Notes: generated by a model from the sequence alone, not told the origin. Counted from the first letter of the stretch, positions 8,554 to 16,687 are shown. The stretch: 64,000 nucleotides of DNA from Mycolicibacter algericus DSM 45454 (GCF_002086455.1 NZ_MVHC01000004.1:62001-126000); one strand, 5' to 3'. Made by a program: numbers and translations.

Positions 8554-9582
8554 ATGACCGCAGCACAGGCATCGCCGATGGAAGCACGCGTCGGCCACTA
8601 CTACCAGATGGACGGCACCTACCTGGTCGGCCGCGAGAAGGTCCGCGAGTACGCCCGCGCGGTGCAGGACTATCACCCGGCCCACTGGGACGTCGCGGCG
8701 GCCGCGGAGATGGGCTACCCCGAGGTGGTGGCGCCGCTGACGTTCACCTCGACCCCCGGCATGAGCTGTAACCGCGAGATGTTCGAGTCGGTGGTCGTCG
8801 GTTATGACACCTACATGCAGACCGAAGAGGTCTTCGAGCAGCACCGGCCGATCGTCGCCGGAGACGAGCTGAAGATCGACGTCGAGCTGACGTCGGTGCG
8901 CCGGATCGCCGGCCGAGACCTGATCACCGTCACCAACACCTTCACCGACGCCGCCGGCGAGCGGGTGCACACCCTGCACACCACCGTCGTCGGGGTGACC
9001 GCCGAGGACATCGACCCGGCCATCAAGACGGCCGTGCACAACGCGATGATGCACGACGTCAACATCCTGGGCATCGGTGAATCCGAGGCCGCCTACGAAA
9101 AGACGGTGCGGCCCGAAGGTGAGATCCGCATCGCCGACGGCGGCCTGACCCGCACCCCGGCCACACCGTCGTTCGACGGTTTGAAGGTCGGCGACCCGCT
9201 GCCGGTGCGCCACACCCGGCTGTCGCGCGGCGACCTGGTGAACTACGCCGGGGTGGCCGGGGACGCCAACCCGATCCACTGGGACGAGGAGATCGCCAAG
9301 CTGGCCGGGCTGCCCGACGTGATCGCCCACGGCATGCTGACCATGGGGCTGGGAGCCGGTTTCGCCTCCGCCTGGACCGGCGATCCCGGCGCGGTCACCC
9401 GCTACGCGGTGCGGCTGTCGGCGCCGGCGGTCGTGTCGGCCAAGGAGGGCGCTGACATCGAGTTCAGCGGCAAGATCAAGTCGCTGGATCCCGAGACCCG
9501 CACCGGCGTCATCCTGGTCGGCGCGAAATCCGGTGACAAGAAGATCTTCGGCCTGGCGACGCTGAACGTCCGCTTCCGCTAA
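8554..9582 (+). CDS. Fused double-hotdog (3R)-hydroxyacyl-ACP dehydratase (MaoC/HadA-HadB type)
   Basis: A 342-residue protein with two hotdog domains. The N-terminal half (about 1-150) resembles the HadA/UPF0336 type with GREKVREYARAVQDYHPAHW. The C-terminal half (about 190-342) is MaoC/HadB-like with VNYAGVAGDANPIHWDEE, where the D-x4-H hydratase motif (Asp and His of DANPIH) is intact, and AHGMLTMGLG. A mycobacterial protein of this fused type, MSMEG_6754, is known as a type-II fatty-acid-synthase dehydratase. The ATG at 8554 is preferred over an upstream GTG (8503) because homology begins there. It overlaps the stop of a possible convergent small ORF. Confidence 0.88.
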   Translation: MTAAQASPMEARVGHYYQMDGTYLVGREKVREYARAVQDYHPAHWDVAAAAEMGYPEVVAPLTFTSTPGMSCNREMFESVVVGYDTYMQTEEVFEQHRPIVAGDELKIDVELTSVRRIAGRDLITVTNTFTDAAGERVHTLHTTVVGVTAEDIDPAIKTAVHNAMMHDVNILGIGESEAAYEKTVRPEGEIRIADGGLTRTPATPSFDGLKVGDPLPVRHTRLSRGDLVNYAGVAGDANPIHWDEEIAKLAGLPDVIAHGMLTMGLGAGFASAWTGDPGAVTRYAVRLSAPAVVSAKEGADIEFSGKIKSLDPETRTGVILVGAKSGDKKIFGLATLNVRFR

Positions 9583-9755
9583 TCGAGCAGCCTGCGGGCC
9601 ACGTCGGCGGCCGGGAACCGGGCCAGGAAGGCGCCCAGCGCTTCGGCGGTGCGCCGGTCCAGTGTGTCGGCCTCGGCCAATACCGCCGGTGAACAGTCGG
9701 GGCCGACGAAGTCGGGAGCGCGATGCGAGTCAACAATGTGCACAGCCGGGTGCAC
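9579..9755 (-). CDS. Possible small protein or gene remnant (58 residues)
   Basis: From GTG at 9755 this frame encodes a 58-residue peptide containing VDSHRAPDFVGPDC and AEALGAFLARFPAADVARRL. It looks like natural protein with biased composition but belongs to no family I know. Its TAG overlaps the stop of the dehydratase gene. It also overlaps the opposite-strand small ORF at 9736-10011 by 20 bp. It may be the tail of a decayed gene. Confidence 0.35.
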   Translation of the reverse strand: MHPAVHIVDSHRAPDFVGPDCSPAVLAEADTLDRRTAEALGAFLARFPAADVARRLLD

Positions 9756-10011
9756 CGTCGATAGCCTCGAGCAGGTGGGCGCACTGATAGCCGGCCTCGC
9801 CGGCTACGAGCTGCGCCACCCCTTGGTCGCCGTTACCGCCGGATGGACCGTGCTGAGCTGGCCGTTGATCTTTCGTCCGCTACACGACGCGCCCATCGAG
9901 GATGCACTGGACACGGCGGCAACAGCGCTGAATTCACGCGGTCCACACAGTTCATGGTCGATCTATGTGCGGATGTTGCGGCGGGCCGCCGGCGGGCGGA
10001 GACCACCGTGA
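9736..10011 (+). CDS. Small hypothetical protein translationally coupled to the downstream hydrolase
   Basis: A 91-residue frame with a central hydrophobic stretch (LVAVTAGWTVLSWPLIF) that could be one membrane helix. The main support is its stop, which overlaps the GTG start of the following hydrolase as GTGA (10008-10011). This is the coupling used repeatedly in this genome. The start is uncertain; a GTG near 9775 is an alternative. No family is recognised. Confidence 0.45.
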   Translation: MCTAGCTVDSLEQVGALIAGLAGYELRHPLVAVTAGWTVLSWPLIFRPLHDAPIEDALDTAATALNSRGPHSSWSIYVRMLRRAAGGRRPP

Positions 10012-10880
10012 CCGACCTGTTCGACAACCACACCGACCTGACGGTGTGCGGCGGCCCGGTGCGGGTCTACCGCGCCGGCGATACCGGGCCGCCCCTGCTG
10101 CTGCTGCACGGTGCGATGCTCGATACCGCCCACGGGGTGTGGCGACGTGTCGCGCCGGCGCTGGCCGCCGACTTCCGGGTGTATCTGATCGATCTGCCCC
10201 GCCACGGGGCCAGCAGGCCCTGGCGCGGCGTGCTCGACGACGCGTTCTTCCGCCGCTTCCTGCACGAGTTGCTCGACGCATTGGGGCTACCGCAGGTGGC
10301 GCTGATCGGGCTGTCACTGGGCGCCGGGATCGCCACCGGCTTCGCCCTCGAGCATTCAGAGCGCGTCAGCTCCCTGGTCGCGATCGGGCCCGGCGGACTC
10401 GACGCCAAACGCCCGGCGCAGTTGCTGACCTGGCTGGTCATGCGGACCCCCGGCCTGCTGCGCGCCGGCACCTGGTGCCTGGCCCGTTTTCCCGGCGCCA
10501 TCCGCCGGTCCATGGTCGCCAATCTGACTGCCGGAGAACAGACCCCGGATTTCGAGGAGATCATGGCCGCGGCGGTGGGTGAGGCCCGCGCCAAGCACCG
10601 ATACGGCGAGAAGGCCTTGGACGACTGGCAGATCGAGTCCTACGGCCCGCGCTCGATGCGACTGAATCTGCTGCCCGAGTTGCCGCGACTGGCCGTGCCG
10701 ACCCTGTGGGTCCGCGGCGCCGACGATCCGCTGGTCGGTGCGGGAGCACTGGCGAAAGCCCATGCTGCCACCCCGGATTCCCGCCTCGCCACCATCGCCG
10801 GTGCCGGGCACATCGTCACCTACGACCGGCCCGACGAGCTCGTCAACCTGGTGCGCGAGTTTCTCGAATCCGTCCCATAA
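10008..10880 (+). CDS. Alpha/beta-fold hydrolase
   Basis: A 290-residue protein with the alpha/beta hydrolase pattern. LLLLHGAMLD forms the oxyanion-hole region, LIGLSLGAGIATG holds the nucleophile elbow (G-L-S-L-G), the acid strand is LWVRGADDPLV, and the catalytic His is in AGAGHIVTYDRP. The GTG start at 10008 overlaps the upstream small ORF; the frame is open further upstream (from 9843), but the coupled start gives a normal family length. The 3' end overlaps the convergent SnoaL-like gene by 38 bp. Confidence 0.8.
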   Translation: MTDLFDNHTDLTVCGGPVRVYRAGDTGPPLLLLHGAMLDTAHGVWRRVAPALAADFRVYLIDLPRHGASRPWRGVLDDAFFRRFLHELLDALGLPQVALIGLSLGAGIATGFALEHSERVSSLVAIGPGGLDAKRPAQLLTWLVMRTPGLLRAGTWCLARFPGAIRRSMVANLTAGEQTPDFEEIMAAAVGEARAKHRYGEKALDDWQIESYGPRSMRLNLLPELPRLAVPTLWVRGADDPLVGAGALAKAHAATPDSRLATIAGAGHIVTYDRPDELVNLVREFLESVP

Positions 10881-11349
10881 CTCCGTCCGCCAATAGGGCG
10901 CGGCTTTCGGCGCTGCCGTCGAGGCGCCGGGTGATCCGCTTGACGATCTGCCAGGACGCTTCGGACTCGCGCCTGAGGTGGAAATAGTTGGCGCCCCCGC
11001 GCGCCACCTGATAGCCGGTCTCGCGTTTGACCAACAGCGTCGACGCGCATACCGCGACCGCGTCGTCGCCGTGGACGGTGACCACAGCCGGGCCGAGGAA
11101 ATGCACGCAGCCGCGGTTGATCAGATTCTGGTGTCCCGACGAGCGAACCATCGCGGCGACGTCGCTGCGACCCTGCATGAGCCAGTCCTCGACGTCATAG
11201 ACGCCGTCGTCGGACCACAGGGCGGCGGTGGCGCCGGCATCGCCGGCATCCACCAGGGGGCCGTAGGAGGCGATCATTCGCTCGATCGCGCGTTCGTCTT
11301 CGATGCGCTGCAGCCGACGTTCGAGGTCGGCGAGCCGTTGGTCGGTCAC
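10843..11349 (-). CDS. SnoaL-like / NTF2-fold protein
   Basis: A 168-residue protein with an N-terminal helix (LADLERRLQRIEDERAIERM) followed by the cone-shaped alpha/beta pattern of SnoaL-like proteins: YGPLVDAGDAGATAALWSDD, SGHQNLINRGCVHFLGPAVV, and YFHLRRESEASWQIVKR. The family includes isomerases, dehydratases and ligand-binding proteins, so the reaction is open. The GTG start at 11349 overlaps the stop of the LLM oxidoreductase (GTGA), implying an operon. Confidence 0.82.
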   Translation of the reverse strand: MTDQRLADLERRLQRIEDERAIERMIASYGPLVDAGDAGATAALWSDDGVYDVEDWLMQGRSDVAAMVRSSGHQNLINRGCVHFLGPAVVTVHGDDAVAVCASTLLVKRETGYQVARGGANYFHLRRESEASWQIVKRITRRLDGSAESRALLADGVMGRIRETRAPG

Positions 11350-12209
11350 GATCCTTCCCCGGCCAGGTTCGTCAGCTGCGCGAGTGCTGCGAGCTGGTTG
11401 CAGAAGTGCCCCGCGGATTGCGCCGAGATCACACAGCTGACATCCGTCGCCCCCGCTTCGGCCAGCCGCTCGATCTGGTCCGTGGCGTGTTGCGGGGCGC
11501 CGATCGGGTCCAGCGGCGGTGTCGCCAGCACGACGGCGAAGTCATCGGGAACATCGACGGAGCCGAGCATTTTCGCGATCTCGTCCACCGTCAGGCCGAA
11601 CGGCGTCCAGCCGTCGCCCAGTTCGACCGCGCGCCGCAGCGAGCGCCTGGTTCGGCCACCCACCCAGATCGGCACCCGCGGCTGCACCGCGCACGGCTCC
11701 ACGATCAGCGAGTCGTATCGGTAGTAGTCGCCGTGGTATGCGGGCCGGCTGGTCGACAACGACGCGCGCAGTGCCTTCATCGCGTCGTCGGCGCGGGCGC
11801 CGCGATCCTCCCAGGCGCAGCCGAGCAGGTCGAACTCCTCCCGCAGTGAACCGACGCCCACCCCGAGCGTCAGCCGACCGGCGCTGACCCGGTCGAGGGT
11901 GCCGTAGCGCTTGGCGATCTCCAGCGGGTGGTGGTAGCCGAGCACCAGCACAGAGGTGACCAGCCTGATCCGTCGGGTGCGTGCGGCGAGAAACGACAAG
12001 GTGGCCAACGGGTCCCAGTACGTCGCGCCGCGTACAGCCGCCACTTCGACGGGCACCGCGACGTGTTCCGAGCAGGTGAGGTGGGCGAATCCCAGGTCGT
12101 CGGCGGTCGCTCCGATCTCGGCGACGTCGTCGATTCCGCCGTCGGCTTCCCACTCGGACGCGGTACCGGGGATCTGGATCACCACCGGCGTGAACAGGCC
12201 GAGTCTCAT
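11346..12209 (-). CDS. LLM-class (F420-dependent type) oxidoreductase
   Basis: A 287-residue luciferase-like TIM-barrel protein starting MRLGLFTPVV. Family features are the SEHVAVPVEVAA region, RTRRIRLVTSVLVLGYHHPL, the GVGVGSLREEFDLLG loop and PIWVGGRTRRSLRRAVELGDGW. Mycobacterial members normally use coenzyme F420. The start at 12209 is chosen because homology begins there; an in-frame ATG at 12251 is weaker. It is coupled to the downstream SnoaL-like gene and divergent from an SDR gene. Confidence 0.85.
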   Translation of the reverse strand: MRLGLFTPVVIQIPGTASEWEADGGIDDVAEIGATADDLGFAHLTCSEHVAVPVEVAAVRGATYWDPLATLSFLAARTRRIRLVTSVLVLGYHHPLEIAKRYGTLDRVSAGRLTLGVGVGSLREEFDLLGCAWEDRGARADDAMKALRASLSTSRPAYHGDYYRYDSLIVEPCAVQPRVPIWVGGRTRRSLRRAVELGDGWTPFGLTVDEIAKMLGSVDVPDDFAVVLATPPLDPIGAPQHATDQIERLAEAGATDVSCVISAQSAGHFCNQLAALAQLTNLAGEGS

Positions 12210-12321
12210 CGACAGGCCCTGGCTTGGTCGTACCGCAATGGCTTCCTGCACTTTCGTTGCGCCTGATGGCTGAGGTAGTCTTCAGAAAAACTGGAATCAA
12301 TTTTAGTTATGGAGGCGGCGC

Positions 12322-13155
12322 GTGTCCAGCGGTGAGTGGCGGGGCCAGTACGGGCCCTGGGCCGTGATCGCGGGCGGTTCGGAGGGCGTCGGCGCGGAGT
12401 TCGCCCTACTGCTGGCCCGGGCCGGGGTCAACCTGGTCCTGATCGCCCGCAAATCGGGGCCACTGCACGACACCGCCGAACGCTGCCGCGAGTTGGGCGG
12501 GCAGGTCCACGAGTTGGCCGTGGACCTGACCGATCCGGATGGCCGCGCGCAGATCTTCGCTGCCACAACCGATCTCGAGATCGGTCTGCTGATCTACAAC
12601 GCGGGGGCCAACACCCACAGCGCAGAGTTCCTCGACGGCGACCTGGCGGCCTTCCAGCAGGTGATCGACCTGAACGTGACGGCTCCGCTGGCATTGATCC
12701 ATCACTTCGCCGGCCCGATGCGTGCTCGCCGGCGCGGCGGCGTGCTGCTGGTCGGCTCGCTCACCGGCTACCAGGGCTCGGCGCGACACAGCGTGTACGG
12801 CGGCGTGAAGGCGTTCACCCGGATCTACGCCGAAGGCCTGTGGCTGGAGTTGCGCGAACACAACGTGCATGTGCTCGAACTGGTGCTCGGCGTCACCAGG
12901 ACACCGGCCATGCAGCGGGTGGGGCTCAACTTCGATATCGCCGGGATGCCGGTGTCCGATCCGGCCGATGTCGCCCGCGAGGGACTGGCCCAGCTCCCCC
13001 ACGGCCCGGTGCACGTCGTCTCGGCTCATGCCGGGAATCCCGCGCTGCGCGCCACGCCCGACCGGGCCGCAGCCGTGCTCGCGTCCCATCGGATGATGCA
13101 GAAGCTGCTCGGTGGCGCGCCCATCCCGGACCCCGATGCCCCGCCCACCGGTTGA
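12322..13155 (+). CDS. Short-chain dehydrogenase/reductase
   Basis: A 277-residue SDR with GGSEGVG (18-24) as a slightly altered cofactor-binding glycine motif, YNAGA (92-96), and the catalytic Ser146, Tyr159 and Lys163 (SLTG ... YGGVK). The GTG start at 12322 is preceded by GGAGG 6 nt upstream. The preceding region is AT-rich (about 12270-12308) and probably contains the promoter. The substrate is unknown. Its last 20 bp overlap the following TetR gene. Confidence 0.87.
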   Translation: MSSGEWRGQYGPWAVIAGGSEGVGAEFALLLARAGVNLVLIARKSGPLHDTAERCRELGGQVHELAVDLTDPDGRAQIFAATTDLEIGLLIYNAGANTHSAEFLDGDLAAFQQVIDLNVTAPLALIHHFAGPMRARRRGGVLLVGSLTGYQGSARHSVYGGVKAFTRIYAEGLWLELREHNVHVLELVLGVTRTPAMQRVGLNFDIAGMPVSDPADVAREGLAQLPHGPVHVVSAHAGNPALRATPDRAAAVLASHRMMQKLLGGAPIPDPDAPPTG

Positions 13156-13726
13156 TCGCGAGCCGGCGACTCCCAGGACGGCCGCCCAACGACGGCGCTG
13201 CGAACGGATTCTCGCCACCGCCGCCCGACTGGGCGCCCGCGACGGGCTGGAGGCGGTCCGGATGCAGGCTGTGGCGGATCAATCCGGCGTTTCAATCACC
13301 ACTGTCTATCGCTACTACCCGACGAAACATCACCTGTTCAGCGCGCTGCTGTTGCACTACACCCGATCCGTCACCCCGCCGGAGCCGGCGACCGGATGTC
13401 CGGCAGCCGATATCAGCGAACTCATGGCCGGCATCTGCCGGTCCATGCTCGCCCGCCCCCGGCTGGCCCGCGCGATGATCACTTCGGTCAATGCCCGGCG
13501 AGCCGAGTCCGGAGCGGCCGGCGACTTCAATCTGCGCGAGATCATCCTGTCGGTCGCCGGGATCACCCGCCCCGCATCGCAGGACGCCCAGCTCGCGCTG
13601 CTGGTCGAGCAGTGCGCCTACGGCGTCTTGTCGTGGGCGGTGATGGGTGAGACCACACCGGCGCAAGCCGAAACCGACATGCGCCGCGCGTGCCAACTGC
13701 TGCTGGCGCCCTGGCGCAAAACCTAG
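13136..13726 (+). CDS. TetR-family transcriptional regulator
   Basis: A 196-residue protein. The helix-turn-helix domain is RERILATAARLGARDGLEAV-like at residues about 20-65 and ends VSITTVYRYYPTKHHLFSAL. The C-terminal part is helical and variable. The ATG at 13136 lies inside the SDR gene and is preferred over 13112. Overlap with the SDR gene suggests joint transcription and possibly control of the nearby SDR/LLM genes. Confidence 0.85.
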   Translation: MPRPPVDREPATPRTAAQRRRCERILATAARLGARDGLEAVRMQAVADQSGVSITTVYRYYPTKHHLFSALLLHYTRSVTPPEPATGCPAADISELMAGICRSMLARPRLARAMITSVNARRAESGAAGDFNLREIILSVAGITRPASQDAQLALLVEQCAYGVLSWAVMGETTPAQAETDMRRACQLLLAPWRKT

Positions 13727-14021
13727 CTTGGTGCTACCGATGCATAGCGCACTTTCACACCGCGCACAGCGAGTTCTACGCGGACTCAACGGGGGCGCCT
13801 CTCCGCTCCGAGAGTCCGGCTCTTGCGAACAAGACTGATATCCAACGTATTTCGGCAAGCACTCCATGGGGCCAACGTCGGATTCGGCGAGGCACATCAT
13901 TTTCATTACGAAATCCGGTGCCTTCCAGCGGGTTTCCATGCCCAGATTGGTCCGGCGCGACAGTCACGCCACGCCGGTCGAGTTGACTCCGCGCACTGTT
14001 GCTGCCAACATGGCGGCGAAC
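13727..14021. other. Non-coding stretch upstream of the M-box
   Basis: No convincing gene is seen in this roughly 295-bp stretch between the TetR stop and the riboswitch. Several short frames cross it, but none shows protein-like patterns, a ribosome-binding site or overlap with a neighbour. It presumably carries the promoter of the riboswitch-controlled PE-PPE transcript. Confidence 0.6.
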
Positions 14022-14188
14022 GCACCTCGCTAGGTGAGGCGTCTGTACGGATACAGGCCACTGACCTCCAACGTCGAGAGACGCCCAGGGTCAGGACAGC
14101 TCTTCCCGGCTTAAGGGTTGAGCCCAAGTGGCTTCCGGCTTCTGGCCGGATACGGCGTGCAGTGCCGAAACTCTGACGAGAGGGGTGC
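14022..14188 (+). ncRNA. M-box (ykoK) magnesium riboswitch aptamer
   Basis: The sequence carries the conserved M-box core in order: CTAGGTGAGGC (14030-14040), the hairpin CTGTACGGATACAG (14043-14056), GGCCACTGACC, ACGTCGAGAGACGC, AGGGTCAGGACAGCTCTTCC, AAGGGTTGAGCCCAAGTGGC, a variable hairpin, GCGTGCAGTGCCGAAACTCT and GACGAGAGGGG. The CCTCG at the 5' end pairs with the CGAGAGG at the 3' end to close the aptamer. M-boxes bind Mg2+ and lower expression when Mg2+ is plentiful. In M. tuberculosis one lies upstream of the PE20-PPE31 operon, matching the genes downstream here. The GC-rich hairpin at 14187-14213 may belong to the expression platform. Confidence 0.93.
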
Positions 14189-14273
14189 CGGCCGGCGGTG
14201 TCGTCGGCCCGGCTCTCCCTGATGTGCATGCTGCGCCGGCATCCCCGTGTGCCCTGGCCGTGAGGAGGTGAGA

Positions 14274-14360
14274 GTGACATTGAGTCCGGACGATAGTCCT
14301 TATCCGAGTTCGACGACCAGTTCGCTCGAACCCGTTCGCGGCGCCGCTTTCACTTTCTGA
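14274..14360 (+). CDS. Short upstream ORF between the M-box and the PE gene (28 residues)
   Basis: The GTG at 14274 is preceded by a near-perfect ribosome-binding site (AGGAGG, spacer of 5 nt) and opens a 28-codon frame ending TGA at 14358-14360. The peptide begins VTLSPDDSPYPSST and is rich in Ser and Pro. It sits in the leader of the PE-PPE transcript, after the aptamer. A regulatory uORF is the most natural reading, but translation is inferred from the ribosome-binding site only. Confidence 0.5.
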   Translation: MTLSPDDSPYPSSTTSSLEPVRGAAFTF

Positions 14361-14473
14361 CTCGGCTCGCGCCATACCGTACCCGCGCTCCCCGGCCACT
14401 GACCCGAGCGCGGTTTCCAGCGTGCGAATTTTGTTCCCTCGCAACGTTATTCGCTATTTCATAAGGAGTTTCG

Positions 14474-14770
14474 ATGTCTTTTGTGTCTGCACTTCCCGAA
14501 GAACTCACCGCGACAGCGGCTGAACTGAGCAGCATCGGCAACGCGGTGGCTGCGCAGAACACGGCCGCCGCCGGGCCGACAACCGGGGTGGTTCCGGCGG
14601 CCGCCGACGAGGTCTCTGCACTGACCGCCGCTCAGTTTGCCAGGCATGCCCAGATGTACCAGGCGATCAGCAAGCGCGCCGCTGTGGTGCACGAGAGGTT
14701 CGTGATCATGCTGCAGCGCAACGCGCAGTCCTACGCAGCGACCGACGCCGCCAACGCCATCTCGATCTAG
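14474..14770 (+). CDS. PE-family protein (PE20-like)
   Basis: A 98-residue protein consisting of a PE domain only: it starts MSFVSALPEEL, has the PAAADEVSALTAAQFARHA helix, and ends YAATDAANAI with the YxxxD type VII secretion signal. PE proteins form helical-bundle heterodimers with PPE partners and leave the cell by ESX systems. An AAGGAG ribosome-binding site precedes the ATG. It is 18 bp upstream of the PPE gene. With the M-box upstream, it matches the M. tuberculosis PE20-PPE31 pair implicated in Mg2+ uptake. Confidence 0.92.
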   Translation: MSFVSALPEELTATAAELSSIGNAVAAQNTAAAGPTTGVVPAAADEVSALTAAQFARHAQMYQAISKRAAVVHERFVIMLQRNAQSYAATDAANAISI

Positions 14771-14788
14771 CGAAAGGGTTTACTGATA

Positions 14789-15997
14789 ATGGATTACGGA
14801 GCAGTTCCCCCGGAAGTCAATTCCGCACGCATGTACGCCGGTCCGGGTGTCGATCCGATGCTGTCCGCTGCGGCGGCATGGAACCTGTTGGCGGCAGAAT
14901 TACGTTCTGCAGCAATATCTTTCGAATGGTCTGTGGCGGGCCTGGTCAGCCAAGGTTGGTGGGGTCCCTCGGCGTCGGCGATGACCGCGGCCGCCGAGCC
15001 CTACATCAGCTGGATGAGCGTCACCGCCGAACAGGCGGAGCAGACCGCAGCGCAGGCCTACGCCGCCGCCGATGCCTACGCGTCGGCCTACGCCATGACG
15101 GTGCCGCCGCCGGCGATCGCAGCCAATCGAGTGATGTTGGCGGCATTGGTCAAGACCAACGCTCTGGGATTGAATACACCGGAGATTGCGGCGACCGAAG
15201 CCCGCTACGCGCAGATGTGGGCGCAGGACGCCGTTGCGATGTACAGCTACGCCGCCGCTGCCGCATCCGCCACCGAACTGGTTCCGTTCGCGGTAGCACC
15301 GGAGACCACCAGTTCAGACGACGAGAGCAGTTCTGGCGCCCTCCCAGCCGACACCGGAGATGCGCACTCCCAGGTGCCCAGCGCATTGCGGAGCATGGCG
15401 TCGCCGGCAGAGGGCACGAGGCCGACGGACCCAGATTGGCATTGGACGAAGTTCTTCGACGGCCTCTTCGACGGAACCTGGGGCCACGACGACGGCTCGG
15501 GCCTGAACATCAACGCGCAGCTGTGGAACACGATCGCCGCAACCGGGATCTTCGACCCGGGCGGGAACCTCGAGGGCTTCGCGGGTCTGGCTACGCTCGG
15601 GTTTCTGGCCCGCGGCATGGAGGGCGGCACGGCCGCCCTCACCGGTGGCGGGCTCAGCTCCGCGCCAGGTATGACACTGGCGTCGGCCGAGACCGCCGGC
15701 CGCGCTGCCGGAGCTGCGGTCGGGGGCGCAGGCTCCCCGGTGTCGGCCGGAGTGGGCAGAGCGACCCTGGTCGGATCCTTGTCCGCGCCACCGAGCTGGG
15801 GAACGGCCGTCCCGGCGGCTGCGCCGAGTGCCGGAACAGCCAGCGGCTGGACGGTCGCCCCGGACAGCAGGTCGGTGACCGCCATGCCGCCTCCGATGCT
15901 CCCGAACGGTGGCGGACGTAGCGGCAGCTTCGGCCTCGGCACGCCGCGCTATGGCACCAAGCTCACCGTGATGCCGCGTCCAGTGGTGGTCGGGTAG
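14789..15997 (+). CDS. PPE-family protein (PPE31-like, SVP-type)
   Basis: A 402-residue protein with the N-terminal PPE domain (about 1-175): MDYGAVPPEVNS with the Pro-Pro-Glu motif, and the GWWGPSA turn that contacts the PE partner. The C-terminal region carries GSLSAPPSW, a variant of the GxxSVPxxW signature of the PPE-SVP subgroup, and an unstructured Gly/Ser/Pro-rich tail. It is co-transcribed with the PE gene under the M-box. PE/PPE pairs of this kind are proposed to mediate solute passage across the outer membrane, here probably Mg2+. Confidence 0.9.
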   Translation: MDYGAVPPEVNSARMYAGPGVDPMLSAAAAWNLLAAELRSAAISFEWSVAGLVSQGWWGPSASAMTAAAEPYISWMSVTAEQAEQTAAQAYAAADAYASAYAMTVPPPAIAANRVMLAALVKTNALGLNTPEIAATEARYAQMWAQDAVAMYSYAAAAASATELVPFAVAPETTSSDDESSSGALPADTGDAHSQVPSALRSMASPAEGTRPTDPDWHWTKFFDGLFDGTWGHDDGSGLNINAQLWNTIAATGIFDPGGNLEGFAGLATLGFLARGMEGGTAALTGGGLSSAPGMTLASAETAGRAAGAAVGGAGSPVSAGVGRATLVGSLSAPPSWGTAVPAAAPSAGTASGWTVAPDSRSVTAMPPPMLPNGGGRSGSFGLGTPRYGTKLTVMPRPVVVG

Positions 15998-16036
15998 GTA
16001 CAGCGGCGCGGCTTGGGCGAGCCGAGGAGCCGACAG

Positions 16037-16687
16037 CTACGGCCTGCGTGGCATCCCCAGCGCGGTTCCCAGGATCCAGGCGAACAAGAACGCCGGCATG
16101 GCGGTGATCGAAAGCCCTTCCAGCGACAGCGGTCCGGTGCCGACGATGAACGCCAGCAGCAACAGCGGATGTACCGCGGCAGCGGCGACCGCGAGGTGGG
16201 CGGTGTATCGCGGCAGCACCCCGTGGACGTACACCGCGACCGCGAACGCCCCCAGTGCCACCACGGTGGGCAGACCGGACATGGCCAGCAGACCGAACGC
16301 CAGGTCGTAGAGCAGCGCGGCCGCTTCGGGGCTGTGGTATCGGTACAGCAGAATGTCGAACGCGGTGAACCCACTGAGCAGCAGGGTCACGCAGCCGATG
16401 AAGCCGGCGGCGAAGCACGGCGCAAGAACCGATCTCACCGGCAGCCGATCTCGCAGCAGTGTCCACACCGCCCCGCCGAACACCAGCCACAGCGTCACAC
16501 CGACCGTGTTGAGCAGCATCGTCACGACCAGTCGATCGTGATGCTGGGTCGCCCACCAGGCCACCTCGGTGGCCAGCTTCTGGGTGCCGGGGAACGACCA
16601 GATCGGATACACCGCGAGCGTCACAACCGGGAGCGCGAAGCCGAGCATGCCGGACCATCGCGCCACCCGCGCCGCGTCCCATTCCAT
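16037..16687 (-). CDS. Multi-pass membrane protein of unknown function
   Basis: A 216-residue protein with about six hydrophobic helices, for example MLGFALPVVTLAVYPIW, LLNTVGVTLWLVFGGAVWTL and HPLLLLAFIVGTG. The ATG at 16687 overlaps the stop of the upstream DUF1906 gene by one base (TGATG), so it is coupled to it. I do not recognise a transport or enzyme family. It may be a small integral membrane partner of the exported DUF1906 protein. Confidence 0.7.
   Translation of the reverse strand: MEWDAARVARWSGMLGFALPVVTLAVYPIWSFPGTQKLATEVAWWATQHHDRLVVTMLLNTVGVTLWLVFGGAVWTLLRDRLPVRSVLAPCFAAGFIGCVTLLLSGFTAFDILLYRYHSPEAAALLYDLAFGLLAMSGLPTVVALGAFAVAVYVHGVLPRYTAHLAVAAAAVHPLLLLAFIVGTGPLSLEGLSITAMPAFLFAWILGTALGMPRRP

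Noticed and set aside
13690..14280. Short open frames on both strands across the M-box region
   Set aside because: They translate a structured RNA; conserved M-box blocks explain the sequence and the peptides show no family pattern.
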